Below, piece after piece: positions 1-7,861 of a stretch of DNA of 16,972 bases. The translations under genes were made by a program, and so were the position numbers. Position 1 is the first letter of the stretch. Each line of letters begins with the position of its first letter. Source of the stretch: an uncultured Macromonas sp. Lineage in GTDB: Bacteria > Pseudomonadota > Gammaproteobacteria > Burkholderiales > Burkholderiaceae. The notes below the pieces were generated by a model. That model was given only the letters and a program-made list of their open reading frames with translations, ran no database searches and was not told where the DNA came from. The stretch is from positions 1 to 16,972 of the forward strand of contig CAMLOF010000030.1 of the NCBI GenBank assembly GCA_946481585.1, in the 5' to 3' direction.

Positions 1-337
1 CGATGTTGTCGTAGATGGACATGGGAAAAGGCGTGGGCTTCTGGAACACCATGCCAATTCGCGCGCGCAGCAGGTTCAAGTCCTGCTTTTCGTCCAGGAT
101 GTTCTGGCCGTAGAAGTTGATTTCGCCCTCGGCACGTTGACCAGGGTAGAGGCTGTACATGCGGTTGAGCGTGCGCAGCAGCGTGGACTTGCCGCAGCCG
201 GACGGGCCGATGAAGGCCGTGACCTTGCGCTCGGCAATGTCCATGTTGATGTTCTTGAGACCCTGAAACTTGCCGTAGAAAAAGTTCAGGTTGCGCACTT
301 CAAGCGCGTTCTTGGTCTGGACGATGGTGTCGGTCAT
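1..337 (-). CDS. pstB: Phosphate ABC transporter ATP-binding protein PstB (partial, N-terminal 112 residues)
   Basis: ATPase subunit of the high-affinity phosphate importer; it drives phosphate uptake across the inner membrane with the PstC/PstA channel. The start ATG is at 337, and the gene runs off the left edge after 112 codons of a protein that is usually about 260 residues. Visible motifs are Walker [10 protein letters not shown] (residues 44-52) and the Q-loop segment [13 protein letters not shown] (95-107, Q99), the latter typical of PstB. The ABC signature, Walker B and H-loop lie outside the window. It follows pstA by 46 bases on the same strand, as the last visible member of pstSCAB. 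Whether phoU and phoB follow cannot be seen. Confidence 0.96.
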   Translation of the reverse strand, partial: MTDTIVQTKNALEVRNLNFFYGKFQGLKNINMDIAERKVTAFIGPSGCGKSTLLRTLNRMYSLYPGQRAEGEINFYGQNILDEKQDLNLLRARIGMVFQKPTPFPMSIYDNI

Positions 338-383
338 GATGTTGATCCGTAATGGGTCAGGTGCAACGCCAGGGCACAAGCCC

Positions 384-1238
384 TCAGCGGCTCACCTTCT
401 CGCGGAAGTAGACGCGGGCCAGGATGTTGAGAACCAGCACAGCCAGAGTGATGATGAGTGCGCCACCCCAGGCCAGGCGGATCCAGTTGTCGTAAGGGCT
501 CATGGCGAACTGGAAGATCACCACGGGCAGGTTGGCCATGGGCTTGCCCATGTCGGTGCTGAAGAACTGGTTGTTGAGCGCAGTGAACAACAGAGGAGCA
601 GTCTCTCCGCTGATGCGTGCCACTGCCAGCAGCAAGCCGGTGATCACGCCGCTCTTGGCCGCACGCAACGTCACCATCGTGGCCACCTTCCAGCGTGGTG
701 CCCCCAACGCAAAAGCCGCTTCGCGCAGGCTGCCGGGCACCAGGCGCAACATGTTTTCAGTGGTACGCACCACCACAGGAATGGCGATCAGCGACAGCGC
801 CAAGCTGCCCGCGTAACCAGAGAAGTTGCCTACCGTGGCCACGGCAATGGCGTAAACGAACAGGCCAAGCACAATGGACGGCGCAGACAGCATGATGTCC
901 GTCACGAATCGCGTCAGCGCTGCGGTATTGCTCTGGTCACCGTACTCGGCCAGATAGACCCCAGCCAGTATGCCCACCGGGGTGGCCACAAGCACCGTCA
1001 GGCCGACCATCATGAGGCTACCCACCAGGGCATTGCGCAAGCCACCGCCTTCCGAACCAGGTGCGGGAGTGTCGGCGGTGAACATGTTCCAGTCCAAGGC
1101 CGACAGGCCGTTGGAGAAAAGCACGATCAGAATCCAGAGCAGAACGGCGAGCCCCAGTGCCATGGCACCCATGGACATGGTGATACCCACCGCATTCGCC
1201 ATGCGGCGCCGCTGGTAAAGCTGGTGATTGAATTGCAT
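384..1238 (-). CDS. pstA: Phosphate ABC transporter permease PstA
   Basis: One of two inner-membrane channel subunits of the Pst phosphate importer. The 284-residue product has a short basic cytoplasmic N-terminus, a first membrane segment at about residues 17-42, and further hydrophobic segments through to the C-terminus, six in all by eye. The permease EAA coupling loop reads [19 protein letters not shown], the region that contacts the ATPase PstB. Length matches the family (E. coli PstA is about 296). The start ATG at 1238 lies 23 bases after the pstC stop, so the two genes are surely cotranscribed. No unusual residues were noticed. Confidence 0.96.
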   Translation of the reverse strand: MQFNHQLYQRRRMANAVGITMSMGAMALGLAVLLWILIVLFSNGLSALDWNMFTADTPAPGSEGGGLRNALVGSLMMVGLTVLVATPVGILAGVYLAEYGDQSNTAALTRFVTDIMLSAPSIVLGLFVYAIAVATVGNFSGYAGSLALSLIAIPVVVRTTENMLRLVPGSLREAAFALGAPRWKVATMVTLRAAKSGVITGLLLAVARISGETAPLLFTALNNQFFSTDMGKPMANLPVVIFQFAMSPYDNWIRLAWGGALIITLAVLVLNILARVYFREKVSR

Positions 1239-1261
1239 GGGTGTGATCTCGTCTGGAAGAT

Positions 1262-2260
1262 TCAGGCGCCCTTGGCCTTTTCAGCGCGCAAGATGAGCAG
1301 CTTGGCCAGTGCCAGCACGATGAACGTGATGACGAACAGCAGCAAGCCCAACGCGAACAGCGCAGAGACATGCAGATCGGCTGCCTCGCCAAATTCGTTG
1401 GCCAGCGTGGATGCGATGGAGGTGCCAGGCGAAAACAGGGAGTTGGGCAGGCGGTTGGCGTTGCCAATGACAAAGGTCACAGCCATGGTCTCACCCAGGG
1501 CACGCCCCAGGCCGAGCATCACGCCGCCAATCACCCCTTTTTGGGTGTAAGGCAAAACCACCTTGCGCACCACTTCCCAAGTGGTACAACCCAGGCCGTA
1601 GGCGGACTCCCGCAGAATGGGAGGCACGATCTCGAACACATCACGCATCACCGCAGCCACAAACGGCAACACCATGAATGCGAGGATGATGCCTGCGGCC
1701 AGAATGCCCAGGCCGTTCGGCGCGCCGCCGAACATCCAGCCCACCAAAGGCATGCCGCCCAGCAGGTTCTGGGTGGGCACCTGTACGTAGTCGGCAAACA
1801 AAGGTGCAAAAATGAACAAGCCGAACATACCGTAGATGATGGACGGCACTGCGGCAAGCAGTTCAACGGCGGTGCCCAGCGGGCGGCGCAGCCAGACCGG
1901 GCAGGTCTCGGTCAGGAACAGGGCAATGCCAAAAGCCAGCGGCACAGCCAAGGCCATGGCAATACCCGCACTCAGCAGGGTGCCCACAATGGCTATGACG
2001 GCGCCAAATTCCTCATTGATGATGTCCCACTCCACGTACCACAGAAAGCGCAGACCGAATTTCTGGAAGGTGGGCCAGGCATTGATGACCAGGGAAACGA
2101 TGATGCCCATCAGCGCGATCAAGACCAGCAACGAGAAAAACTGGGTCACGCGATGGAAAAAGAAATCCTGGAGCCGTTGCTTGCGCGCAATGGCCACCAT
2201 GGACTCGCTTGCGGTCTCCTGAACCGCTGTTCGTGGATTCATGGCTACTCCGACGTCCAT
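1262..2260 (-). CDS. pstC: Phosphate ABC transporter permease PstC
   Basis: Second channel subunit of the Pst phosphate importer. It begins with a roughly 35-residue cytoplasmic N-terminal tail, then hydrophobic segments starting with [19 protein letters not shown]. The EAA loop is [19 protein letters not shown], and the conserved [12 protein letters not shown] follows. I chose the ATG at 2260 because GAGGGAG (2266-2272) sits 5 bases upstream, giving 332 residues. The ATG at 2242 (MNPRT) also has GGAG 5 bases upstream and would give 326 residues, so it is a real alternative. An upstream in-frame ATG at 2299 would start inside the terminator hairpin and is unlikely. The gene is separated from pstS by a hairpin that probably lowers its expression. 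Confidence 0.95.
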   Translation of the reverse strand: MDVGVAMNPRTAVQETASESMVAIARKQRLQDFFFHRVTQFFSLLVLIALMGIIVSLVINAWPTFQKFGLRFLWYVEWDIINEEFGAVIAIVGTLLSAGIAMALAVPLAFGIALFLTETCPVWLRRPLGTAVELLAAVPSIIYGMFGLFIFAPLFADYVQVPTQNLLGGMPLVGWMFGGAPNGLGILAAGIILAFMVLPFVAAVMRDVFEIVPPILRESAYGLGCTTWEVVRKVVLPYTQKGVIGGVMLGLGRALGETMAVTFVIGNANRLPNSLFSPGTSIASTLANEFGEAADLHVSALFALGLLLFVITFIVLALAKLLILRAEKAKGA

Positions 2261-2290
2261 ACAGACTCCCTCTAGCATAGCCTCTAGATA

Positions 2291-2327
2291 CAAAAACAAC
2301 CACCGCCCCCTTGCAGGGAACGGTGGT
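2291..2327 (-). terminator. Intrinsic terminator/attenuator between pstS and pstC
   Basis: Reading the minus strand, ACCACCG pairs with CGGTGGT (plus positions 2321-2327 with 2299-2305). An inner CCCT/AGGG helix (2315-2318 with 2308-2311) closes on a three-base loop, and the 3' arm is followed by TGTTTTTG (2298-2291). This has the shape of a rho-independent terminator directly after pstS. Because pstC, pstA and pstB lie downstream on the same strand with no obvious new promoter, it is best read as a partial terminator giving more binding protein than transporter. Stem, loop and U-run are seen; the attenuation is inferred. Confidence 0.8.
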
Positions 2328-2343
2328 CATGCAAACCGGCCGC

Positions 2344-3378
2344 TTACTTCTGGATCTGAGCCCAGACTTTGGAACGGATTTCAGCAGTCAGCTTGTCGGG
2401 CAGCGGCACGTAGTCCAACTCGGTGGCCATGGCCTTGCCCTTGCTGAAGGCCCAGTCGAAGAACTTCAGTGCTTCGGCAGAGGCAACCTTGTCCGCGGGC
2501 TGCTTGTACATCAGGATGAACGATGCCGTGCTGATGGGCCAGGACTCTGCGCCCTTGGCGTTGACCATGGAGATGCCCATGCCAGGCACGCTGAACCAGT
2601 CGGCACCAGCAGCAGCGGCGGCAAAGGTCTTGTCGTCCGGGCTGACGTACTTGCCATCGGCGTTCTGCAGTTGCAGGAACGTCATGTTGTTCTTCTTGAC
2701 GTAAGCGTATTCCACGTAGCCCACGGAACCTTTGACGCGGTTGACGTTGGCAGCAACGCCTTCGTTGCCCTTGCCACCCACGGAGGTCGGTGCCGGCCAC
2801 TTCACGGCAGCGCCCTTGCCCACGGAGTCAGCCCAGTCCTTGCTGACGGCGCTCAGGTAGTCGGTGAAGTTGAAGGTGGTGCCGGAGCCGTCGGCGCGGT
2901 GCACCACGGTGATGGGCTGGTCAGGCAAGCTCTTGCCGGGGTTCAGAGCAACCAGCTTGGCGTCGTTCCACTTGGTGATCTTGCCCATGAACACGTCGGC
3001 CAGCACGGGGCCGGTCACGCGCAGTTCACCCGGCTTGAAGCCTTCCAGGTTCACCACAGGCACGGTGCCACCGATGATGGCCGGGAACTGGACCATGCCG
3101 TCCTTGTCGAGCTCTTCACCCTTGACCGGCGCGTCGGAGGCACCGAAAGTGACAGTTTTGGCACGAATTTGCTTGAGACCACCGGAAGAACCGATGGACT
3201 GATAGTTCAGACCGGTACCCGTTTCCTTCTTGTATGCCTCGGCCCACTTCGCGTACACCGGGAAGGGGAAGGTAGCGCCGGCACCAGTGATGTCGGCGGC
3301 CAGAGCCACGTGGCTGAAGCCCATGGTGGCGGCAGCAACGGCAGCAGCGGCAACGGTTTTCAGGAAGGTGCGTTTCAT
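2344..3378 (-). CDS. pstS: Periplasmic phosphate-binding protein PstS
   Basis: Secreted phosphate receptor of the Pst importer. The product is 344 residues. A Sec signal peptide covers residues 1-27 (basic MKR, alanine-rich core, cleavage after HVALA). The mature protein opens with ADITGAGATFPFPVYAKW, the standard PstS N-terminus; phosphate-contacting stretches GSSGG and RADGSGTTFNFTDYL are present. No lipobox cysteine is seen, so it is soluble rather than a lipoprotein. The start at 3378 is supported by AGAGGA four to five bases upstream and by the signal peptide; a longer frame starting at 3417 would place residues ahead of the signal. A Pho box and -10 lie just upstream. Confidence 0.97.
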   Translation of the reverse strand: MKRTFLKTVAAAAVAAATMGFSHVALAADITGAGATFPFPVYAKWAEAYKKETGTGLNYQSIGSSGGLKQIRAKTVTFGASDAPVKGEELDKDGMVQFPAIIGGTVPVVNLEGFKPGELRVTGPVLADVFMGKITKWNDAKLVALNPGKSLPDQPITVVHRADGSGTTFNFTDYLSAVSKDWADSVGKGAAVKWPAPTSVGGKGNEGVAANVNRVKGSVGYVEYAYVKKNNMTFLQLQNADGKYVSPDDKTFAAAAAGADWFSVPGMGISMVNAKGAESWPISTASFILMYKQPADKVASAEALKFFDWAFSKGKAMATELDYVPLPDKLTAEIRSKVWAQIQK

Positions 3379-3415
3379 CGAAGTCCTCTTGATGAAGGTT
3401 GGAAGGAATGACTGC

Positions 3416-3449
3416 ACTTTAGGAATCTTGTGTGACAGTCATATGACAG
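3416..3449 (-). promoter_or_regulatory. Pho box and -10 element of the pst promoter
   Basis: The minus strand reads CTGTCATATGACTGTCAC at 3449-3432: two 7-base PhoB direct repeats (CTGTCAT and CTGTCAC) separated by 4 bases, a near-perfect match to the Pho box consensus. Ten bases downstream is TAAAGT (3421-3416), a 4/6 match to TATAAT, at the spacing expected where PhoB replaces the -35 contact. The predicted start is about 30 bases before the pstS ATG. This supports induction of pstS by PhoB under phosphate starvation. phoB itself is not in the window. Confidence 0.88.
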
Positions 3450-3461
3450 AACAGCGGTTTT

Positions 3462-3468
3462 CTGTCAC
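3462..3468 (+). promoter_or_regulatory. Isolated PhoB half-site facing ppx
   Basis: CTGTCAC on the plus strand forms, with one flanking base, an exact 8-base inverted repeat (TGTGACAG at 3431-3438, CTGTCACA at 3462-3469) with the distal half of the pst Pho box. No second direct repeat is seen at the required 11-base spacing, so this is not a full plus-strand Pho box. It may extend PhoB binding at the pst promoter or help regulate ppx; neither is shown by the sequence alone. Confidence 0.35.
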
Positions 3469-3520
3469 ATCACACCCTCTGTCTTGGCTGGTAACCCGTC
3501 AGGGTTTCCACCGGGAACGG

Positions 3521-3529
3521 TGTTATGCT
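3521..3529 (+). promoter_or_regulatory. Extended -10 promoter for ppx
   Basis: TGTTATGCT has the TGn extension followed by TATGCT (4/6 to TATAAT). It would start transcription near 3536, about 20 bases before the chosen ppx ATG at 3556. No convincing -35 lies 17 bases upstream, which is tolerable for an extended -10 promoter. The candidate Pho half-site would then sit near -70. Confidence 0.4.
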
Positions 3530-3555
3530 GGGCGCCCTTCAAGAGATTGAACGGC

Positions 3556-5040
3556 ATGCAAAACGGAACATTATTGGCGGCGGTGGACCTGGGGTCCAAC
3601 AGTTTCCGCCTTGAAATCGGTCGCTACGACTCAGGCCACATCGAACGTGTGGAATACCTGAAGGAAACGGTGCGCCAGGGCAGCGGGCTGGACGAAAACA
3701 AGAACCTGAGCCTGGTGGCCATGGAGCGCGGCTGGGAATGTCTGGCGCGTTTTGCCGAACGGTTGCACGGTTTCAAAAAGAACCAAGTGCGGGCCGTGGC
3801 CACACAGACGTTGCGCGACGCCCGCAACCGAGACGATTTTCTGCGCAAGGCGCAGGCGATTCTGGGCTTCACCATAGACGTGGTTTCGGGCCACGAAGAA
3901 GCACGCCTGATCTACCAGGGCGTGTCGCATTTGCTGCCGCAGTCGGACGAGCGCCGTCTGGTGATGGACATTGGCGGCCGCTCCACGGAAATCATCCTGG
4001 GCCAGGGCTATGCCCCGATCAGGATGGAGTCTTACCGGCTGGGCAGTGTGGCCTGGTCAACGCGCTACTTCCCTCGGAATCAATTCACTCCTGCCCTGCT
4101 GCAGACGGCTGTGATCGCAGCCAAGGCGGTGCTGGACGAAGCACTCGACACCTTCTCGGCCAGTGAATGGACGGTGGCTTACGGATCGTCCGGCACGGTG
4201 GGGGCAGTGGCAGACATCCTGGGGGCCAACGGCTTCCCGCAGGGGGTGATCACCCGCGACGGGCTGAACTGGCTGGCCGACCGCATGCTGCGCGCCGTGA
4301 ATGCAGACGAATTGCGCCTGGAAGGCCTAAAGGAAGACCGGCGCCCAGTACTGGGGGGCGGCGTCAGCGTGCTGCTCGCCCTGTTCGACCTGTTCGAGTT
4401 CGACGTGATGCAGCGAGCCGAAGGCGCCTTGCGTCAGGGCGCCCTGTACGACCTGATCGATCGGGAAACTGATGAGACCGACGTGCGCGAACGCACGGTG
4501 CGCTGGCTGTCAGAACGCTTTTCAGTGGACAAGGCGCAGGCACAGCGCGTGAGCGACGTGGCCACCAAGCTCTTCTCGCAGGTGGCCACGGCTGACCCGC
4601 TCAATGGCCGTTATTCGCAAAAGCTCGCCTGGGCAGCGCGCCTGCATGAGATTGGCACACATATCTCGCACACCAGTGCCCACCGGCACGGGGCGTACAT
4701 TCTTGATCACGTGGATGCGCCCGGCTTTTCCATGCCCGAACTGCACCGCATGAGTCAACTGGTGCTGGGCCAGCGCGGCAAACTGCGCAAGCTGGAAGCG
4801 GATCTGGGTGACGAGTTGTTTGCCAAACAACTGCTTTGCCTGCGGCTGGCCGTGCTGCTGTGCCACGCGCGCAAGGACCCGGAAGTCGGTGCGCTGCGTT
4901 TGAGCTACCGCTCGCGCGGCTTCAAGCTGACCACCGTGCCCGGCTGGGCACGCCAGTTCCCTCAATCCGCCTGGTTGCTGGAAGAGGAAGTGGAGGCTTG
5001 GCAGAAATCCGATTGGCGCTTCACGGTAGACATGCGCTGA
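3556..5040 (+). CDS. ppx: Exopolyphosphatase, Ppx/GppA family
   Basis: Hydrolyses terminal phosphates of polyphosphate; GppA-type members also convert pppGpp to ppGpp. The 494-residue product starts with the ASKHA phosphate-binding loop AAVDLGSNSFRLEIG (D11). The candidate catalytic glutamate is E115 in SGHEEARLIYQG, and the second phosphate loop is DIGGRSTEI (138-146), with Arg where many homologues have Gly. A C-terminal HD-like helical region contains LAWAARLHEIGTHISH. ATG 3556 is preferred to an upstream in-frame TTG at 3484, because homology begins right after it and a candidate extended -10 lies between the two. Ppx and GppA cannot be separated by eye; the position beside pst and near pap favours polyphosphate as substrate. 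Confidence 0.92.
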   Translation: MQNGTLLAAVDLGSNSFRLEIGRYDSGHIERVEYLKETVRQGSGLDENKNLSLVAMERGWECLARFAERLHGFKKNQVRAVATQTLRDARNRDDFLRKAQAILGFTIDVVSGHEEARLIYQGVSHLLPQSDERRLVMDIGGRSTEIILGQGYAPIRMESYRLGSVAWSTRYFPRNQFTPALLQTAVIAAKAVLDEALDTFSASEWTVAYGSSGTVGAVADILGANGFPQGVITRDGLNWLADRMLRAVNADELRLEGLKEDRRPVLGGGVSVLLALFDLFEFDVMQRAEGALRQGALYDLIDRETDETDVRERTVRWLSERFSVDKAQAQRVSDVATKLFSQVATADPLNGRYSQKLAWAARLHEIGTHISHTSAHRHGAYILDHVDAPGFSMPELHRMSQLVLGQRGKLRKLEADLGDELFAKQLLCLRLAVLLCHARKDPEVGALRLSYRSRGFKLTTVPGWARQFPQSAWLLEEEVEAWQKSDWRFTVDMR

Positions 5041-5045
5041 CACCC

Positions 5046-6275
5046 GTGCACCAGTTTGACGTCACCATCATCGGCGCGGGAGCCGCCGGGCTTTTCTGCG
5101 CAGGGGTCGCAGGCCAGTTGGGTCTGCGAGTGCTCCTGATTGACCACGCGCCAAAAATCGCAGAGAAAATCCGCATCTCAGGCGGCGGCCGATGCAACTT
5201 CACCAACCGCGACCTGGACCCGCGCCAGCCGCAGAAGCATTTCCTGGGTGACAACCCGCACTTCTGCCGCTCCGCCCTCTCGCGCTACACACCATCCGAT
5301 TTCATCGAACTGCTGCAACGCCACGGCGTGCCCTTCCACGAAAAGCACAAGGGCCAGCTGTTCTGCGACCGCTCCGCGCAAGACGTGATCGACGTGCTTC
5401 TGCGTGAATGCGAAGCCGGGCAGGTGCAGCGCTGGCAACCGTGTTCGGTAAGGCAAGTCCGCTCGAGCACCAACGACAGCGGCATGCGCTATGAACTCGA
5501 CACCGACGAAGGCACCGTGGCCTGCCGCTCGGTGGTGGTGGCCACGGGCGGCCTGCCAGTGCCCAAAATCGGCGCCACCGACTTCGGCCTTCGGCTGGCC
5601 AGACAGTTTGGCCTGGAATTGGTGGAAACACGCCCTGCCTTGGTCCCACTGACGTTTGACGGTAACAGCTGGGCGCCCTTCGCTGATCTGGCGGGTCTGG
5701 CACTTCCCGTGCGCATGGAAACCGGTGAAAAGAAGCAGCGCGCCGAGTTCCTGGAGGATCTGCTGTTCACCCACCGGGGCCTGAGTGGCCCGGCTGTGCT
5801 GCAGATATCCAGCTACTGGCGCCCAGGTCAGCCACTGCGCATAGACCTGCACCCTGACGAAGCACTGGAGCCCTTGCTGCAAGACGCCAAGGCACGCTCG
5901 CGCAAGCTGCTGGCCAACGAATTGGCCCTGCACATGCCCGCCCGCCTGGCGGACGCCTGGACGCAGCAAAACCCACAGTGGCAACGCCCCGTCAACGAAG
6001 CCAGCGACAAGGCCCTGGCCGAACTTGCCCAAGGCCTGCACCGCTGGCAGATCACGCCCACGGGTACCGAGGGCTATGCCAAGGCCGAAGTCATGGCTGG
6101 GGGCGTGAACACGCGCCAGCTTTCGTCCCAGACCATGGAGTCGAGCCAGCCCGGCCTGTACTTCATTGGCGAAGTAGTGGACGTGACTGGCTGGCTGGGT
6201 GGCTACAACTTCCAGTGGGCGTGGTCCAGCGCCTATGCCTGCGCCCAGGCCCTGGCCGTCGAACCGCGCGGCTGA
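5046..6275 (+). CDS. FAD/NAD(P)-dependent oxidoreductase, BaiN/HI0933 family
   Basis: Flavoprotein of the HI0933/BaiN family (the YhiN type), whose physiological substrate in most bacteria is unknown. The FAD-binding fold is marked by IIGAGAAG (residues 8-15) and acidic D33. The family signature GGGRCNFTN is at 46-54, VVVATGGLPVPKIGATDFG lies mid-protein, and the C-terminal FAD-binding end contains GLYFIGEVVDVTGWLGGYN. The predicted length, 409, is usual. The only sensible start is GTG 5046, because no ATG lies near the fold start and homology begins at residue 4; the ribosome binding site is poor. It starts 5 bases after the ppx stop, so translation is probably coupled. Any link to phosphate metabolism is inference from position only. 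Confidence 0.9.
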   Translation: MHQFDVTIIGAGAAGLFCAGVAGQLGLRVLLIDHAPKIAEKIRISGGGRCNFTNRDLDPRQPQKHFLGDNPHFCRSALSRYTPSDFIELLQRHGVPFHEKHKGQLFCDRSAQDVIDVLLRECEAGQVQRWQPCSVRQVRSSTNDSGMRYELDTDEGTVACRSVVVATGGLPVPKIGATDFGLRLARQFGLELVETRPALVPLTFDGNSWAPFADLAGLALPVRMETGEKKQRAEFLEDLLFTHRGLSGPAVLQISSYWRPGQPLRIDLHPDEALEPLLQDAKARSRKLLANELALHMPARLADAWTQQNPQWQRPVNEASDKALAELAQGLHRWQITPTGTEGYAKAEVMAGGVNTRQLSSQTMESSQPGLYFIGEVVDVTGWLGGYNFQWAWSSAYACAQALAVEPRG

Positions 6276-6290
6276 GCGCGCGCCTCAGTC
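6270..6290. other. Inverted repeat holding two convergent stop codons
   Basis: GGCTGAG (6270-6276) pairs with CTCAGTC (6284-6290) through seven pairs, one of them G-T, around a CGCGCGC loop. The TGA of the flavoprotein gene and the TGA of pap (minus strand) lie symmetrically in the two arms. No T-run follows on either strand, so a classical intrinsic terminator is not supported. It may simply limit read-through between the convergent genes. Confidence 0.35.
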
Positions 6291-7772
6291 CACCTTGTCC
6301 AGCGCCTGCTCAAGGCGCTCGCACAGGGTCTGCAACACCTCGATGCGCGCAAACAGCTTGTCGTTAGACGCCACCACATGCCACGGTGCCACCTGCGTGG
6401 AGGTGCGGTCGATCATGTCCTCCACCGCGCGCTCGTAAAGTGGCCACTTATCGCGGTTGCGCCAGTCGTCGTCGGTGATCTTGTAGTTCTTGTGCGGCGT
6501 CTCCTGTCGCTCGCGAAAGCGCCGCAACTGCTCCTCGGGCGTGATGGCCAGCCAGAACTTCACGATCACTGCGCCGGACTCGGCCAGTTCCTCTTCGTAA
6601 CCGTTGATCTCGTCGTAGGCGCGCATCCAGTCCGCTTCGCTGCAAAAGCCTTCAACACGCTCCACCAGCACGCGCCCGTACCACGACCGGTCAAAGATGA
6701 CCGAACGCCCGTGGGCGGGGATGTAGCGCCAGAAGCGCCACAAGTAAGGCTGCGCTCGCTCGTTTTCGTTGGGTGCAGCCACGGGAACCACGCGGTAGAA
6801 CCGCGCGTCCAGCGCATGCGTGATGCGGCGAATCGTGCTGCCCTTGCCTGCCGCGTCCATACCCTCGAACACCAGCACCAGAGCGCGCTTGCGCATGCGC
6901 GGGTCACGGCTGAGCCCGTTGAGACGGCCTTGCAGAACCTCGAGCTTTTCCTCATAGTGTTTGCGGGTGAGGTGGCGACCGTAGTCTTGCGCAGCCAACA
7001 GGCTGCGCTTGTCCAGCGGCGGGGCCACTCTTGTGGCGGCAGGCTTGCGGCGCTCGGCTGGCTGCTCGAAACGTTGCTGTAAAACCTCCAGCAAATGGCG
7101 GCCTGCCGTCAGGTAACGGTAGGCAGGGTCGCTGCCTTCAATCACCACCCACGGTGCCTCGGCCGTGCTGGTCTTGCGCAGCGCCTCGTCGCTCACGCGA
7201 ATGAAGTCGTCATAGTGCTTCAGGTTGTCCTTTTCCTGGGGCTGCACCCGCCAAGCCGTCTTGGGATCAGACTCCAGCACCTTGAGGCGCTCCTTCGAAG
7301 CCTTCTTCGACAGATGGAACCAAAGCTTCACCAGAACCACGCCCTCGGCAGCCAGCATGCGCTCGAAGCGGCGGATGCGCTCCAGCCGGTGCACGAAGCG
7401 GTCATGCTTGTCCTTGCCCCTGGCGTGCGAAACGATGGGGTCCGTGTACCAGGAACCGAACAAAATGCCAATGTGTCCCTTGGGCGGCAGCACCTGCCAG
7501 AAGCGCCACATCTCGGGGTGCTGTCGTTCCGCATCAGTCTGCAGACCAAACGCCTCGGTTCGGATGTGACGCGGGTCCATCCACTCGTTGAGAACGTTGA
7601 CGGTTTCACCCCGACCTGCGCCGTCCACACCATTGACCAGAATGACGACAGCCGTTTTTGCTTCGCTAAGCAAGCGGTATTGCGCGTCCAGCAAGGCAGC
7701 GCGCAACAGCGGCTCTTCTTTCTTGAAGACCTTTTTGTCCACCCGGTGGCCGATTTCTGCCGACTCGAACAT
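6285..7772 (-). CDS. pap: Polyphosphate:AMP phosphotransferase (two-domain PPK2 family)
   Basis: Transfers phosphate from polyphosphate to AMP, making ADP (class II PPK2). The product is 495 residues with two tandem PPK2 domains, the known architecture of Pap. The N-terminal domain carries an altered Walker A (GVDGAGRGET, residues 48-57, lacking the usual lysine). The C-terminal domain has an intact GMDAAGKGST (304-313), followed by ALDARFYRVVPVAAPNE and the lid/Walker B region SVIFDRSWYGRVLVERVEG. This matches the expectation that the C-terminal copy is catalytic. The start ATG 7772 has AGGAG 7 bases upstream. The gene converges on the ppx flavoprotein unit with a 9-base gap and diverges from rpsU. 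Confidence 0.93.
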   Translation of the reverse strand: MFESAEIGHRVDKKVFKKEEPLLRAALLDAQYRLLSEAKTAVVILVNGVDGAGRGETVNVLNEWMDPRHIRTEAFGLQTDAERQHPEMWRFWQVLPPKGHIGILFGSWYTDPIVSHARGKDKHDRFVHRLERIRRFERMLAAEGVVLVKLWFHLSKKASKERLKVLESDPKTAWRVQPQEKDNLKHYDDFIRVSDEALRKTSTAEAPWVVIEGSDPAYRYLTAGRHLLEVLQQRFEQPAERRKPAATRVAPPLDKRSLLAAQDYGRHLTRKHYEEKLEVLQGRLNGLSRDPRMRKRALVLVFEGMDAAGKGSTIRRITHALDARFYRVVPVAAPNENERAQPYLWRFWRYIPAHGRSVIFDRSWYGRVLVERVEGFCSEADWMRAYDEINGYEEELAESGAVIVKFWLAITPEEQLRRFRERQETPHKNYKITDDDWRNRDKWPLYERAVEDMIDRTSTQVAPWHVVASNDKLFARIEVLQTLCERLEQALDKVD

Positions 7773-7821
7773 ACCCAACTCCTGTGCGTGCCGCCCGTTG
7801 CTGCGAATCCACACACTGTAA

Positions 7822-7850
7822 TGGCAAAAACGAAAAACAAACGCTATAAT
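7822..7850 (+). promoter_or_regulatory. rpsU promoter with perfect TATAAT box
   Basis: A perfect -10 TATAAT lies at 7845-7850. A weak -35 candidate TGGCAA (7822-7827; 3/6 to TTGACA) sits 17 bases upstream. Transcription would start near 7857, leaving a leader of about 120 bases before rpsU. A strong promoter is expected for a ribosomal protein gene. The element overlaps the upstream region of the divergent pap gene. Confidence 0.7.
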
Positions 7851-7861
7851 CCTGGGCTTTG

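Noticed and set aside
291..1550. Plus-strand open frame of 419 codons opposite pstA and pstC
   Set aside because: Its product is rich in His, Gln, Gly and Arg with no recognisable fold, typical of the antisense frame of a high-GC gene; pstA and pstC on the minus strand are certain.
2311..3411. Plus-strand open frame of 366 codons opposite pstS
   Set aside because: Antisense shadow of a clear PstS protein with signal peptide; no ribosome binding site or family motif.
3491..3507. AACCC-GTCA-GGGTT hairpin upstream of ppx as a terminator or riboswitch
   Set aside because: Only five base pairs, no T-run and upstream of the likely transcription start; too small to call.
3484..3555. N-terminal extension of ppx from TTG 3484
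   Set aside because: It would place coding sequence over the candidate -10 of ppx, and the Ppx family homology starts after ATG 3556.
5178..6041. Minus-strand open frame of 287 codons opposite the flavoprotein gene
   Set aside because: The composition is that of a shadow frame, and the plus-strand protein carries complete family motifs.
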